A DNA stretch of 64,000 nt, taken from positions 148,441,371 through 148,505,370 of the forward strand of contig CM024757.1 in the NCBI GenBank assembly GCA_014218235.1, in the 5' to 3' direction. The notes beneath the pieces were generated by a model that saw nothing but the letters and a program-made list of their open reading frames with translations, ran no database searches and had not been told where the DNA came from. Shown piece by piece: positions 45,901 to 56,311 of the stretch. Position numbers and translations under genes: made by a program. This DNA comes from Colocasia esculenta. Taxonomy: Eukaryota > Streptophyta > Magnoliopsida > Alismatales > Araceae. Positions within the stretch are counted from its first letter, which is position 1. The number at the start of each line of letters is the position of its first letter.

Positions 45901-46322
45901 AGGTTGGCGACAGAGTGTTCCTTCAGATCTCGCCTACCAAAGGCGTTCTTAGGTTTGGGAAGAAGGGCAAGCTCAACCCGAGGTTTGTTGGCCCTTTTTC
46001 CATCCTGGAGCGTGTGGGCGAGGTCGCTTACCGGTTAGCCCTTCCGTCTGAGTTGGCAAGTGTTCACGATGTCTTCCACGTTTCGCAGCTGAGGAAGTAC
46101 ATGCCAGATCCGTCGCATGTGCTCGACTACTCGCAGCTTGAGGTCGCCCCCGACTTGTCCGTGCCGGAGAACCCAGTCAGCGTGGTGGACCGCAGAGTGC
46201 AGCAGCTTCACAGGAGGAGTATCCCACTCATCAAGGTGGTTTGGGAGCACCGCGCTGGTGGCAAGGCCACTTGGGAGCGTGAGGACGAGATGCGGGAGCA
46301 GTTTCCTTACTTGTTCGAGTGA
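42961..46322 (+). pseudogene. gypsy-4 pol: protease, RT, RNase H, integrase, chromodomain-like tail
   Basis: Protease VLIDPGATHCF (Asp codon 43018). RT about 43480-44130 with KKDGSLRMCIDYRQLN, MPFGLTNAPAAF and FVDD at 44017-44028, all intact. TAG at 44131-44133 replaces the Glu of KCEFWL. RNase H 44440-44800 keeps YTDAS, DLELAA, FTDH and ADALS. The integrase zinc finger ends CLTCQ and is followed by TAG (45202-45204, Gln expected). The core keeps TTDF, SDRDPRF and GQSERT, i.e. the full D-D-E set. One base is missing near 45780 relative to gypsy-1; translation continues in another frame (MGPELVQQCAD) through GKLNPRFVGPF and DVFHVSQLRKYMPD to VVWEHRAGGKATWE and stop TGA 46320-46322. Confidence 0.93.
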
Positions 46323-46362
46323 CAGGTACGCAGTTTTACTTTGTCCCCCTAATTTTGCACTG

Positions 46363-46380
46363 AATTTCGAGGACGAAATT
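46363..46380 (+). other. Conserved 18 bp palindrome before the gypsy-4 3' LTR
   Basis: AATTTCGAGGACGAAATT (7 bp arms with a 4 bp centre), 20 bp from the LTR. Also at 34807 (identical) and 11647 (two transitions). Confidence 0.88.
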
Positions 46381-47299
46381 ATATTTTTGTTGGTTAGATT
46401 GTAACATCCCATGTTACCCTGACCAGTCGCCCTCCATCAAGGGTGGCGACACAGGGTATGTCGCCTTCTGAAGACGACATGTGGCTTGTCGCCTTCCAGT
46501 TGGGAAGGCGATTGGCCCTATGTCGCCTTCTCCCTTTGCTGCCAGTCGCATGCACCTTTGTCGTGTAGTTGTCTGAAGAGGGATGACAGGTGTCAGCATC
46601 TGGCAGTAAGGAGGTGACAGGTCCTATGTCGCCTTCTGGTGTCAGGCCTGCATGGCTGACACGTGGCGATGTCGCAGGTCGACTTGACCGTTGAGCAGGG
46701 GATAGCGACATGCACTATGTTGCCTTCAGGGTTACTGAAGGCGACGGGGCCCATGTCGCCTTCTCATGTTCAAAGGGTTAAGTGCTCAGGCCGAGAGCAC
46801 AAGCCTCAGTTCGCCCCTTTGCTCTGTGCAAGCCTTATCTCCGGAGAACTGAAGCTTGGGAGCTCCGTGGAGGCTTGGGAGGAGGTTGTTTGACCATCTT
46901 GCTAGGTAGGTTGCTCTTGGTTGTTGATTGGTTGGGTTGTTCTTGTTTGGTTGCCCTTGTGTCCCCCATTGCTTGATCCCCCTCTCACTATCTTTCCTCT
47001 TCTTGGGATGATTGGATGATGGTCTCCTAGGGAGAGGAAGTGCTCGGTTCGTGGGAGGAGGCTCGTGGATCGTCGGAGCTCGGAGGTGGAGGGTTGCTAA
47101 CCTACGAGAAGGGCCCTTGAGGTTGGATCTTCATCTCGAGGTAGGGAACCCAAACCTTCCCCCTAGTTCCACTTGCTAGGATCCTCACCATTTCCAAGCC
47201 TAGAACTTGCACGCTAGGTTGTTTTCATGCTTTTGTTATGGATGTGGTTTGTGTGGTGCTTTGCATGCAATGGTTGCTTGGGTTTGAGGGTTCTCCATG

Positions 47300-50200
47300 T
47301 GTAAGGCCCTCGAATTTTCTGGATTTTTGCATGTAAATAATTCATGTCGTATATGTACGTTTGTATGTATCTACGTATGTATTATTGGTATACTTATGTG
47401 TGTATGTGTATAGCTTACGTATAAATAATGTATGTAATGCTTGATGGTAGTGTGTAAATGATAACGTATACATATAGCATGTATATAGGTGTAAAAGGTG
47501 CATGGTTTCTGCATGTTTTAGACTTCTACTCGAAGGCCATATTGGCTTCAATCGCAGGACGTCGATGAGGTGTCAGTGTCCACCCATGGACGCCAACACT
47601 AATCCCAGCGTCTAATGATGTGGACGCCAACTTCTCTGACCTGCATGCGTTGCACAGCCAGGAATTCCGAAAACAAGGTAGCTCACCTATTGGGGAGATG
47701 TCCCCAACGGTCTGAAACACATCTTGTCACCCCATGCGTGGGAGAGAATCCTCTCCCATATGTCTAAACCCGAATCTGCTTCCCCAACCCCTCTCTTCAC
47801 CCTTTTGCAAGAGAGAAAGAAGAGAAGAAACCCTAGTTTTTGAACTGAGGAAAACCCCCACTTTGGAACCCAAAATCCCTCAACCTGAAGATTGTTCCGG
47901 AGACTTGCTGCTTCAAGGAGGTTGCTGGATCGACGAGGAAGGCCTCCCCGACCTTGGAAGGCACTAGAGCTCGCTTAGGAACCCGGAGTCAAGCATTTCT
48001 AAGAGCTTCTTGGGACAGCCCAAGGAGAGCTTCACCGAGCCCTAGATCCCTTGGTGCATTTTCATAAAGGCAAGTACCCCATTCATAACGTCCCCGTATG
48101 TGTCTAGGTTGGTTTTACTATTTTTGTACAATTTCCCTCGTGTCCTAGACCCTCAGATTCACCCTATCTTGAGAGCTCGGGTCTGTGTTCTGCACAAACC
48201 TGCATTGACGGCAAAGTCCCTGGTCGCTAAGATCATGCTTAGCGTCCATCGACTATGACATTGACCTTGAATCAGCGGCCAGAGACCGCCGCCAAGTTCA
48301 TCTGGACAGAACAGCAACCTGTTCTGCCCTCCTATACGATTATTTTTTATATGTTTCACGATGAGGATATACTGTAAACCATTTATATGTATGTATAATG
48401 TTGAGGTGATGATTGTGGTGTGTGGATGGATGAGTGTGCATGTTGGTGAATGATAGAAGTTATTTTGTTCCATGAAATTACAAGCATGATTAGTTGTTAA
48501 TCTTGTCAATCTACTGTTGCATGATTTAGGACTAGCCTGTATGCCCAAGTTTGTGAGGATCATACATGTATGGATCAGCCCTATTCTGAAATTGAGATTT
48601 TGCCATGCTTGTGTAAATTATTGAAAGTGTTGTTTGGGAAATAGGAATTGTGCATAAGTCATGATAAATCCTTGGTAAACCAGGTATCACCCCATAAATT
48701 GAGGAATAAATTCTGTAGCTCTATACATGTAGGATTCAGACAGTAGCTTGCTAAAATTGTGACTTGTGTATAATTCCATATCGACTTGAATTACGAATGG
48801 CATGAAAATTGAATGTTTGATTTTCTGTAAATTCATTTTAACTTAGAAAAATCTGAAAAATTGCATGAAGGGTTCTAAACCCGAAATTAGTTTGTGATTA
48901 AAATTTCAGGTCATTTGGACCGGAGCACGATGCCTTATGAAATTTTCCATGAAAAATGTGAAATTGATGCATGTCATTGTAAAATGAGTTGATTCTTGTT
49001 TAATCCAACTTGATTAATGGAATTACCTGCTTGTTAATGTCTAAAATCTGTAGTGTCATGTTAGGAAAAGAGTCATGTGCATGTGAGTGAGAAAGTGAAT
49101 GAAGTGAGAGTGACATGTGTCAAACCATGTGTAAAATCAGTAAAAATGTGTAAATGTGTAACTGTGCCAATGTGACACTGCTTCCGTAGAGGGCAGTGGA
49201 ACCGTATCAGGGAAAAGTCCCCTGAGAAAGTTCAATGTGTAAGTGACCCTAAGGGCATTAGAGGGAAATCCTGGAGGTGGACAAGTACCACTGGTTAGGG
49301 TGGAGACTTGTTCTCCCGGTCTGCGCAGTCCAAGAGTCGCCATTGTATTGCCTAGATGGCGTCTATGTGATGTGATGTGTTATGTCCTTCTTTGGTGGTT
49401 TGGACTATGTGTCACGGCACCTAAATTGTGAATGTGTAAATGTGTATGTGTTCATGTGTTAATGTGCAAATGAACAATGTGTAATGTGTATGTGTAAAGT
49501 GCAATTTAAGTGAATTGGGAATTTGTGTAAAGAAAATGTGAAACCAAAAATGTGAAGATATGATATTGTACTCCATGTTGTGACAAATCTGAAACCATGC
49601 TAAATCAGTAGCTTCCTTATGTTATGATCATGTTTACATGTACAAGTGTCTAGAACCCATGCTAGGGACAAATAAATGAGTATGTGTACACAATTCCCTA
49701 TTCGGTTGTTCACATGTTGTGTCTTAAATAACATTGTAGCTCTCATGTGTAGGTTATGGTTACTAAAGCATGTGAAAACCAGCAAGCTTAAGCATGTGAA
49801 AATGGTTATGTAAATGTATAAGAACATGTAGATTCCATGCTAGTTGTGTTCCCTCTCATGTACGTGCGGAATTCATGTTAATGGCTTTCATGTTTTGGTT
49901 AAAATGCAAAGTAGAATTTCATGAGTAGGAATGATTAGAGAGAATGTGTTAAGAAATTTATTTCGTTAAGGAAATCTGAAAGCATGTATCATGTGTTTAC
50001 TGATAGAACTATCATGACAGATTGTGCATTTCAAGGTTTAAGCATGCTACATGTTGAGTCTTTTGCAATGGTGAGTGTAGAGCCTACTATGACATGTACG
50101 TGTATGGTATGAGTAGTGTTACTTGCTGAGTCGTTTAGACTCACTACTTGCTTTGGCGTACAGGTGTAGTTGGTGACGTGGCACCGTTGGAGGAGACGGT

Positions 50201-50575
50201 GGAGACGGACTCCGAGCGCGGAGATTAGACTGTTGGAGCAGTTGTACCCTTTTGTGTTTTCATAGTATGTAAAAGTGACATTGTACTAGAACTATCATGA
50301 GAAAATTGTATAAGTGTGGACATCTATGTATTTAATTTTCAGCAATTTAAATCATGTGAACTTCTAAGTTCTTTAATTTTATTGCAATTTCATGTATGCT
50401 AAATGTGGATGATGAATGAATGAAGACAGTAGTTCTTTTTACTTCCGCTACTCTGTTCGTATATTCGCGTGTATCTCAACTGTTCGTATCGTTTGGGTAA
50501 ATGTCCCACTGTGATGACGCTTGTTATACCGACGAGGGTTGGTATAACCGTACTGGTATAATGAGGGCCGTCACA
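47300..50575 (+). mobile_element. solo-3: solo LTR (3.28 kb) in the gypsy-4 3' LTR
   Basis: Begins TGTAAGGCCCTCG and ends GAGGGCCGTCACA, flanked by perfect ccatg duplications (47295-47299, 50576-50580). It lacks coding domains. The terminal bases form an inverted repeat longer than TG/CA (TGTAA-GGCCCTC versus TGTGACGGCCCTC on the other strand). TATAAAT at 47419 is a possible promoter, followed by a leader with CCTCTCTTCACCC. GGCGTACAGGTGTAG at about 50154 is an acceptor-like site seen in other gypsy LTRs. The direction is inferred from these. The ORF at 47734-47967 is not similar to any known domain. Confidence 0.85.
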
Positions 50576-51143
50576 CCATGTTGAGTGAGATGCATGTGAG
50601 TGTAGGTTATTATGCATGCTTGTTGGGGTTTCTAGAGGGTGGTTTAAGCTCTTTAGAACCATGTTTAATAGCCTACATGTTTCCCTCCCCGCGGTTGTGA
50701 TTGTAGTGTGGTTGAGGCCCTGAAGAAGGGAGCCTCGGTGTGTTGCACCCTGTTAAGGCGACACCTTTGGTGTCGCCACCCAGGTGGCGACACATCGATG
50801 CGTCGCCTTCAGGAACTCCTGAAGGCGACAGCATCTATGTCGCCACCTTGGTAGCGACATGGGGGCTGTCGCCTTCTGCCTGTTTCCTGTTTCCTACTTC
50901 GGTTCCTATTTCCCTCGCTGACCTATCAGGTCACTGGAGCACTGACCTGGTCGCGACAAGGCCTATGTCGCAACCAGATCAGTAGGGTTGCGCCGGCCTG
51001 GGTGTCGCCATCACGATGGCGACACTAGGCCTGTCGCCTTCTCAGTCAGAGAAGGGACTTGGCAACCTGCTCAGTGTCTTGCTTCCGCTGCGACTCGATT
51101 TTCTCAGCACCTGTGCTGTTTCCTAGTACAGTGCTACTTCTAG

Positions 51144-51160
51144 TCTCTCTCTCTCTCTCT
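51144..51160 (+). repeat. (TC)n microsatellite in gypsy-4 3' LTR
   Basis: About 17 bp; counterpart of the 28 bp run at 40282. Confidence 0.85.
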
Positions 51161-52302
51161 TCGCCCGGTGCTAGGCACTTGAAGGCTTGTTCGCGAGACA
51201 GGTTGTTACCATTACCTGGGACCCCCGGTTCCCGCGCGCTTGTGTCAGAGGGTGTTGCTCCAGGCGACGGGGTTTGCTCGAGTCGTTGACTTTGGTAGCA
51301 GTAGGGGAAAATGGTGGGACAGCGACGTGGTCGTTTGTGGAGCTCTCTTAGCTGAGACTGGGACACCGGTAGTGTGTGACTCGTACGGCGCAGTTCAGCT
51401 AGTCCGTTCTCACTGCCTCACTCTACGTGGTTCCGTTACCACCTAGAGGTGTCAGGCGTGGGACCGTAGTCCGGCCAGACTACGGCAGTTGTGGTTACTT
51501 GTGGTTCCGCGTCTCACTCTGATGGGAGGTGTTAGACATGGACCGTTGGTCGAGGGTAAGACGCGTGGCGCACCTGACCAGCTGACTAGAGTAGTGTATT
51601 GTAGCTAGTGTGCTTGTTCAGGCAGTTCGCTGTCTGTGTTTACAGCTGGGTTCTTGTGGTGCCTTGGTTTACATGGGTTTTCCGGTCCCGCCGAGTGGCT
51701 TAGACTGACGACTGTGTAGTTCTTTCACGCTTCCGCACTTTACTCTGTTTAGTAGACTAGACTTTACTGCTTTATTTAATTATCACACTAGTCTATATGC
51801 TTGTGGAACCAGTGGGAGATTGGTAGTCCCTACTGGGCTTCTTCGTGAAGCTCACTCCCTATTTTGCAGGTGAGACTTCACAGCAGTTCCCTCCGCGGCA
51901 TAGCGAGGAGACGGGCCCACAGTAGTCGGCGTCTCTAGTGGCAGTGTTTCCCCCAGTTCTGTACTTCACCCTCGGGGTATGCCCCTAAGGGATGTGCTAT
52001 TCCTTTTCCGTTCTGCACTTGTACTTTTACTACTTTGGGACTTGTACTAGACTTGCACGTTGTGTTAGACTCCTTCTTGCACTAGTTGGTACATTCTTAG
52101 TACAGTCATTGTTATTTACATTCCATCACATATCTCGTTAGACCGATCCGTTAGCCCTTCCGGGTTTCTGGAGCCGTGGGCGGCGGTGCCGACGGTCGGA
52201 TCCTTGGTGGGAGCCGGGGACCCGGGCGCCGGGGCAGTTACACATATGTCTTATGATCAGATTCCTAACTAGTATTACCATCTTAAAGGTACTTAATAGT
52301 CA

Positions 52303-53330
52303 ATGGCTGTCGAGCATGCACAAGCAAGAAATATGCAACAAACACTCCAAAACTTTACTCAGGCAATTCTGCAAGCCACTCAGGGTGGTGGAAACCATGG
52401 AGTTGGTGAACTCTACAGGAACTTCCATAGTATGAACCCGCCAAGGTTCGAGGGTAGTACTGATCCAGATACTGCTGAACACTGGATCAAGGAGATCAAA
52501 AGGGTATTCAAGGTTATGTAGTGCAAAGACTAGGATAAGGTATTGCTGGTAACTTTCCAACTAGAAAGGGATGTCAGGGCATGGTGGGAGTCGATAGAAG
52601 CAACACTGCAAGGTCAGCAAGTGACCTGGGAGCAGTTTGTTGAGCACTTCAACAACAATTACTTTCCTGAAAGAGTGCAAGAGAGGAAGGCAGCTGAATT
52701 TGCAGCCTTAAAACAGTGTGGGCTTACTATGGTTGAATACGAGGCTCAGTTCTCTTGCTTAGCCCAATATGATGCTCACTTGGTCGGGACTGAGAGAATG
52801 AAGGCCAAATGGTTCTTGAGTGGCCTCAGGCCCCAGTATATCACCGAACTGACACCAATGGACATCCAGACCTACGCTGACATGATAAAGAAACCCAGTT
52901 ATTGGAAGATGGTATGGAGACTGCAGAGAGAATTGAAGGAAAGATTGTGAAAAGGGAATAGATAATGGCTACAGAAATATGCCAACCTACCATCGGAAGA
53001 AAAGTCACAGTGGTGGTTTCATTGAACAGAAGGACAAGAAGGCAGGGGAGACAGACAAGTAGTTGGCAGTGGTTCCCTTGGAAATATTCAAGCACTATGA
53101 CAAGGCAGGCCATCGGTCTAAACAATGCTGGAGAGCTCAAGGCTGATGTTTACACTGTGGAAGTCAAGACCACAGGATCTCTGAATGCCCCATTATCAAG
53201 GAGCAGACCCTGCAGGATAAGCATCAGAGTGGACAAAGGAGGCAAGGCCGCTTCAAGCCATACTAGAACCAGAAGCAGTTGAGGAAGGAGGAGTGGTAGA
53301 AGGTACTCTTCAAATACTTTCAGGGCCTGC
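52303..53330 (+). pseudogene. gypsy-3 gag
   Basis: ATG at 52303 (MAVEHAQARNMQQTL). The capsid domain reads FHSMNPPRFEGSTDPDTAEHW, then after two stops (from 52519) TFQLERDVRAWWES and YFPERVQERKAAEFAAL, to GLRPQYI. A stop follows ELKERL (about 52950). Two zinc knuckles survive in part downstream: HYDKAGHRSKQC (first Cys pair degraded) near 53090-53130 and CLHCGSQDHRISEC near 53145-53190. The two-knuckle layout differs from the single knuckle of gypsy-1, -2 and -4. Confidence 0.8.
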
Positions 53331-56311
53331 CTTTCTTTTATTTGATACTGGTGCCTCACACTCATTCATATCATAGGAATTCACTGACATCCTATCTATG
53401 AAACTGGTATTAATGAGTTGTGAGTTTTCTGTCACAACACCTCTTGGGCAAAGGACCAAACTCAAACAATTTTTTCCTTCTGCTGATGTTGACATTAGTG
53501 AAAAGAACCTACCAGCTGATCTAATATTCATGGCCATGGATCACTATGATGTAATTCTAGGAGCTAATTGGCTGACCCAACATGGTGCTAGTGTAAATTG
53601 TAGGAAGAGTAGGGTAACCTTTAGCGAGTATCCAGGGTTGGTTTACTCAAGAGCAAAAAACCGTAAACACCTATCTCTTATCTGTTCCCTTAAAGCCCAT
53701 AGTATGATGAAGAAGGGGTGTGTATCATTTCTTGCTTCAATGGTAGTGGAGAAGAAAGATGTAAAGATTGAACATATCACCGTGGTTAGGGAATTTCCAT
53801 ATGTGTTCCTAGAGGAGCTACCAGGTATTCCCCCTGAGAGAGAAGTAAACTTCTCTATTTCTTTAATACCAAGAGCTGTCCCAGTCTCTAGAGCACCCTA
53901 TAGAATGTCACCTGCAGAGTTAAGGGAACTGAAAAAGCAGTTAATGGATCTGTTGAAGAAATGATTTATCAGACCAAGCACCTTACTGTGGGGAGACCCA
54001 TACTATTTGTTAAGAAGAAGGACGGGTCAATGAGATTATGTATTGATTATAGACAACTAAATCAACTCACAATCAAGAGCAAGTATCCTCTGCTAAGGAT
54101 CAAAAAACTGTTTGATTAGATTTCTGGAGCCAAATATTTGTCTAAGATTAATCTCAGATCTGGCTACCACCAGTTGAGGATTTTAGAGGAGGATATTCAT
54201 AAGACGGCCTTCAGGAGTTGGTATGGGCATTATGAATTTGTTGTTATGCCTTTTGGATTAACAAATTCCTCTGCATCTTTCATGCAGCTAATGAATGATG
54301 TGTACCGGCCATACCTTGATAAATTTGTGGTGGTTTTCATTGATGACATCCTAATCTACTCAAAAACTAAAGAAGATAATGAGGAACATTAGAGGATAGC
54401 CTTGCAACTGTTAAGGAACAATCAGTTATATGCCAAGCTAAGCAAATGCAAGTTCTGGTTGGAGGAAGTATCTTTCTTAGGCCATGTAATTTCAAAAGAT
54501 GGCATTGCAGTCGATCCATCTAAGGTTGAAGCTGTGATGAAATGGGAGAGACCCACTAATGTATCTAAAGTAAGAAGTTTTCTGGGATTGGCAGGTTATT
54601 ACATAAGATTTATTAAGAACTTCTCCAAAATTGTCATGCCTCTAACCAAATTGAACAGTAAGGAGAATCCATATGTGTGGGCAGAAGATTGTGAGAAGAG
54701 TTTCTGCACTTCGAAGGAATGCTTAACTATGACTCATGTTCTTGCCCTACCCATTGAAGGGGAGGATTCGAAATGTATACAGACACATCAAGAATTTGTT
54801 TGGGTTGTGTATTGATGCACTTAGGCAAGGTGATAGCATATGCCTCTAGACAATTGAAAGTACATGAAGTTAATTATCTGGTTCATGATGTAGAATTGGC
54901 AGCAATGGTACTTGCATTAAAAAATTGGCGACATTATCTATATGGGGAACAGTTTAAGGTAGACTCATATCACAAAAGCCTGAAATGCCTCTTTTCTTAG
55001 AAAGAACTTAACATGAGACAACATAGATGGTTGGAGTACCTAAAAGACTTCGACTTTTCCATATAATATCACCCATGGAAAGCCAATTCTGTGGCAGATG
55101 CTTTGAGTAGGAAGCCTATGGCGTCACTGGCCAACTTAATGGTTGGGGAGTGGCGATTGCTAGAGCAGTTTGCTAACTTGGACCTAAAATGATCGGGTGT
55201 TTGCCAACATTAGTATACAATCAAATCTTCTAACTGAAATCAAGGAACAACAAGACGATGATCCTATCCTAGTAGGGATCAAGGCGAAGATTGATCAAAG
55301 ACTAGGCTTTGCCTTAACTGAATGTGGCAGATTAGTGTTTAAAGGGAGAACTTATGTACCAGATAATGAAGAACTCAAGAGGAAATTGATGACTGAAGCT
55401 CACAGATCTAGGTATACAATCCATCCTAGAGCCACTAAGATGCATCTAGATGTAAAAGGAACTTATTGGTGGCCGAACATGAAAAGAGAAGTAGCTGAAT
55501 TTGTAGCACGATGGTTAACTTGTCAGCATGTTAAGGTGGAACATCTTAGGCCAGCAGGTGTGTTACCACCTTTAGACATACCTGAGTGGAAGTGGGAAAG
55601 TATAGGCATGAACTTTATTATGGGACTGCCTAAAACCAGAGGTGGACTTGATGCAATATGGGCAATCGTAGACCGATTGACTAAGTCGGCCCACTTCTTG
55701 TCTATAAAGAGTAAGTGGTCCATAAATGTGCTAGCCGCATTATACATTAAGCAAGTGGTTAGATTACATGGAGTTCCCTCATCCATTGTATCTGATAGAG
55801 ACCCTCGATTCAAGTCACACTTTTGGTGGGAGTTGCAGATCGCACTGGGTACTAGGCTAAATTTCAGCACTACTTTTCATCCACAGACTGATGGGCAGAC
55901 TAAAAGAACAAACCAAAATGTAGAAGATATGCTTCAGGCTTGCACCCTTGATTTTGAAGGATACTAGAGTGAACAATTATCCTTGGTCGAATTTGCATAC
56001 AATAACAGTTATCAAGCAAGCATCAAGATGGCGCCATTTGAGGTGTTATATGGCCGAAGTTGCAAATCGCCTGTGTGCTGGGAAGAAGCAGGTGAGAGGC
56101 AATGGCTGGGACCCGAAATAGTACCAGACACCTCTCAGAAGATCTAGATTATTCGTGAACACCTCAAAGTAGCTTAGTTTAGGCAGAAAAGTTACGCAGA
56201 CAAGAGATGAAGAGACTTGGAGTTTCAAGTGGGTGACCACGTGTTCTTAAAGGTTTCACCTTCGCATGGAATCCAGAGTTTTGGAATTAAAGGAAAGTTA
56301 AATCCGAGGAT
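53331..56311 (+). pseudogene. gypsy-3 pol: protease, RT, RNase H, integrase (truncated)
   Basis: Protease LFDTGASHSFIS with DTG at 53344-53352. RT 53820-54400: APYRMSPAELRELK, KKKDGSMRLCIDYRQLN after a frameshift at about 53964, and FIDD in the box VVFIDDILIYS. RNase H 54770-55100: YTDTS and DVELAAM present, but the third Asp position reads SYHKSL where TDHKSL is expected. Integrase 55197-55967: HRSRYTIHP, ARWLTCQ (first Cys of the pair is Trp); catalytic residues changed D to N (GMNFIMGL, codon 55611-55613) and E to K (GQTKRTNQ, codon 55902-55904), with SDRDPRF retained. Ends at KLNPRI where gypsy-5 begins at 56312. Many stops. Confidence 0.85.

Larger units (their letters stand above)
38863..52242 (+). 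mobile_element. gypsy-4: nearly complete Tekay/Del-type chromovirus (13.4 kb with nested solo-3)
   Basis: 5' LTR 38863-41387, primer site, gag-pol 41527-46322, 3' LTR 46400-52242 (split by solo-3), flanked by a perfect duplication catat (38858-38862 and 52243-52247). This is the best-preserved element here: all domains are present in order, with four in-frame stops and one 1 bp deletion. LTR copies are highly similar, so the insertion is comparatively recent. It serves as the reference for gypsy-1, gypsy-2 and LARD-1. Confidence 0.93.
46400..52242 (+). repeat. gypsy-4 3' LTR, split by solo-3
   Basis: 46400-47299 and 50581-52242 together give about 2.56 kb, collinear with the 5' LTR. The break is at CTCCATG/TTGAGTGAG, with ccatg duplicated on both sides of solo-3. 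Ends GGGGCAGTTACA, then duplication catat. Confidence 0.92.

Noticed and set aside
46150..46322. Chromodomain-like segment as a host chromatin gene
   Set aside because: It is continuous with the integrase of gypsy-4 and followed by the usual pre-LTR palindrome and LTR.
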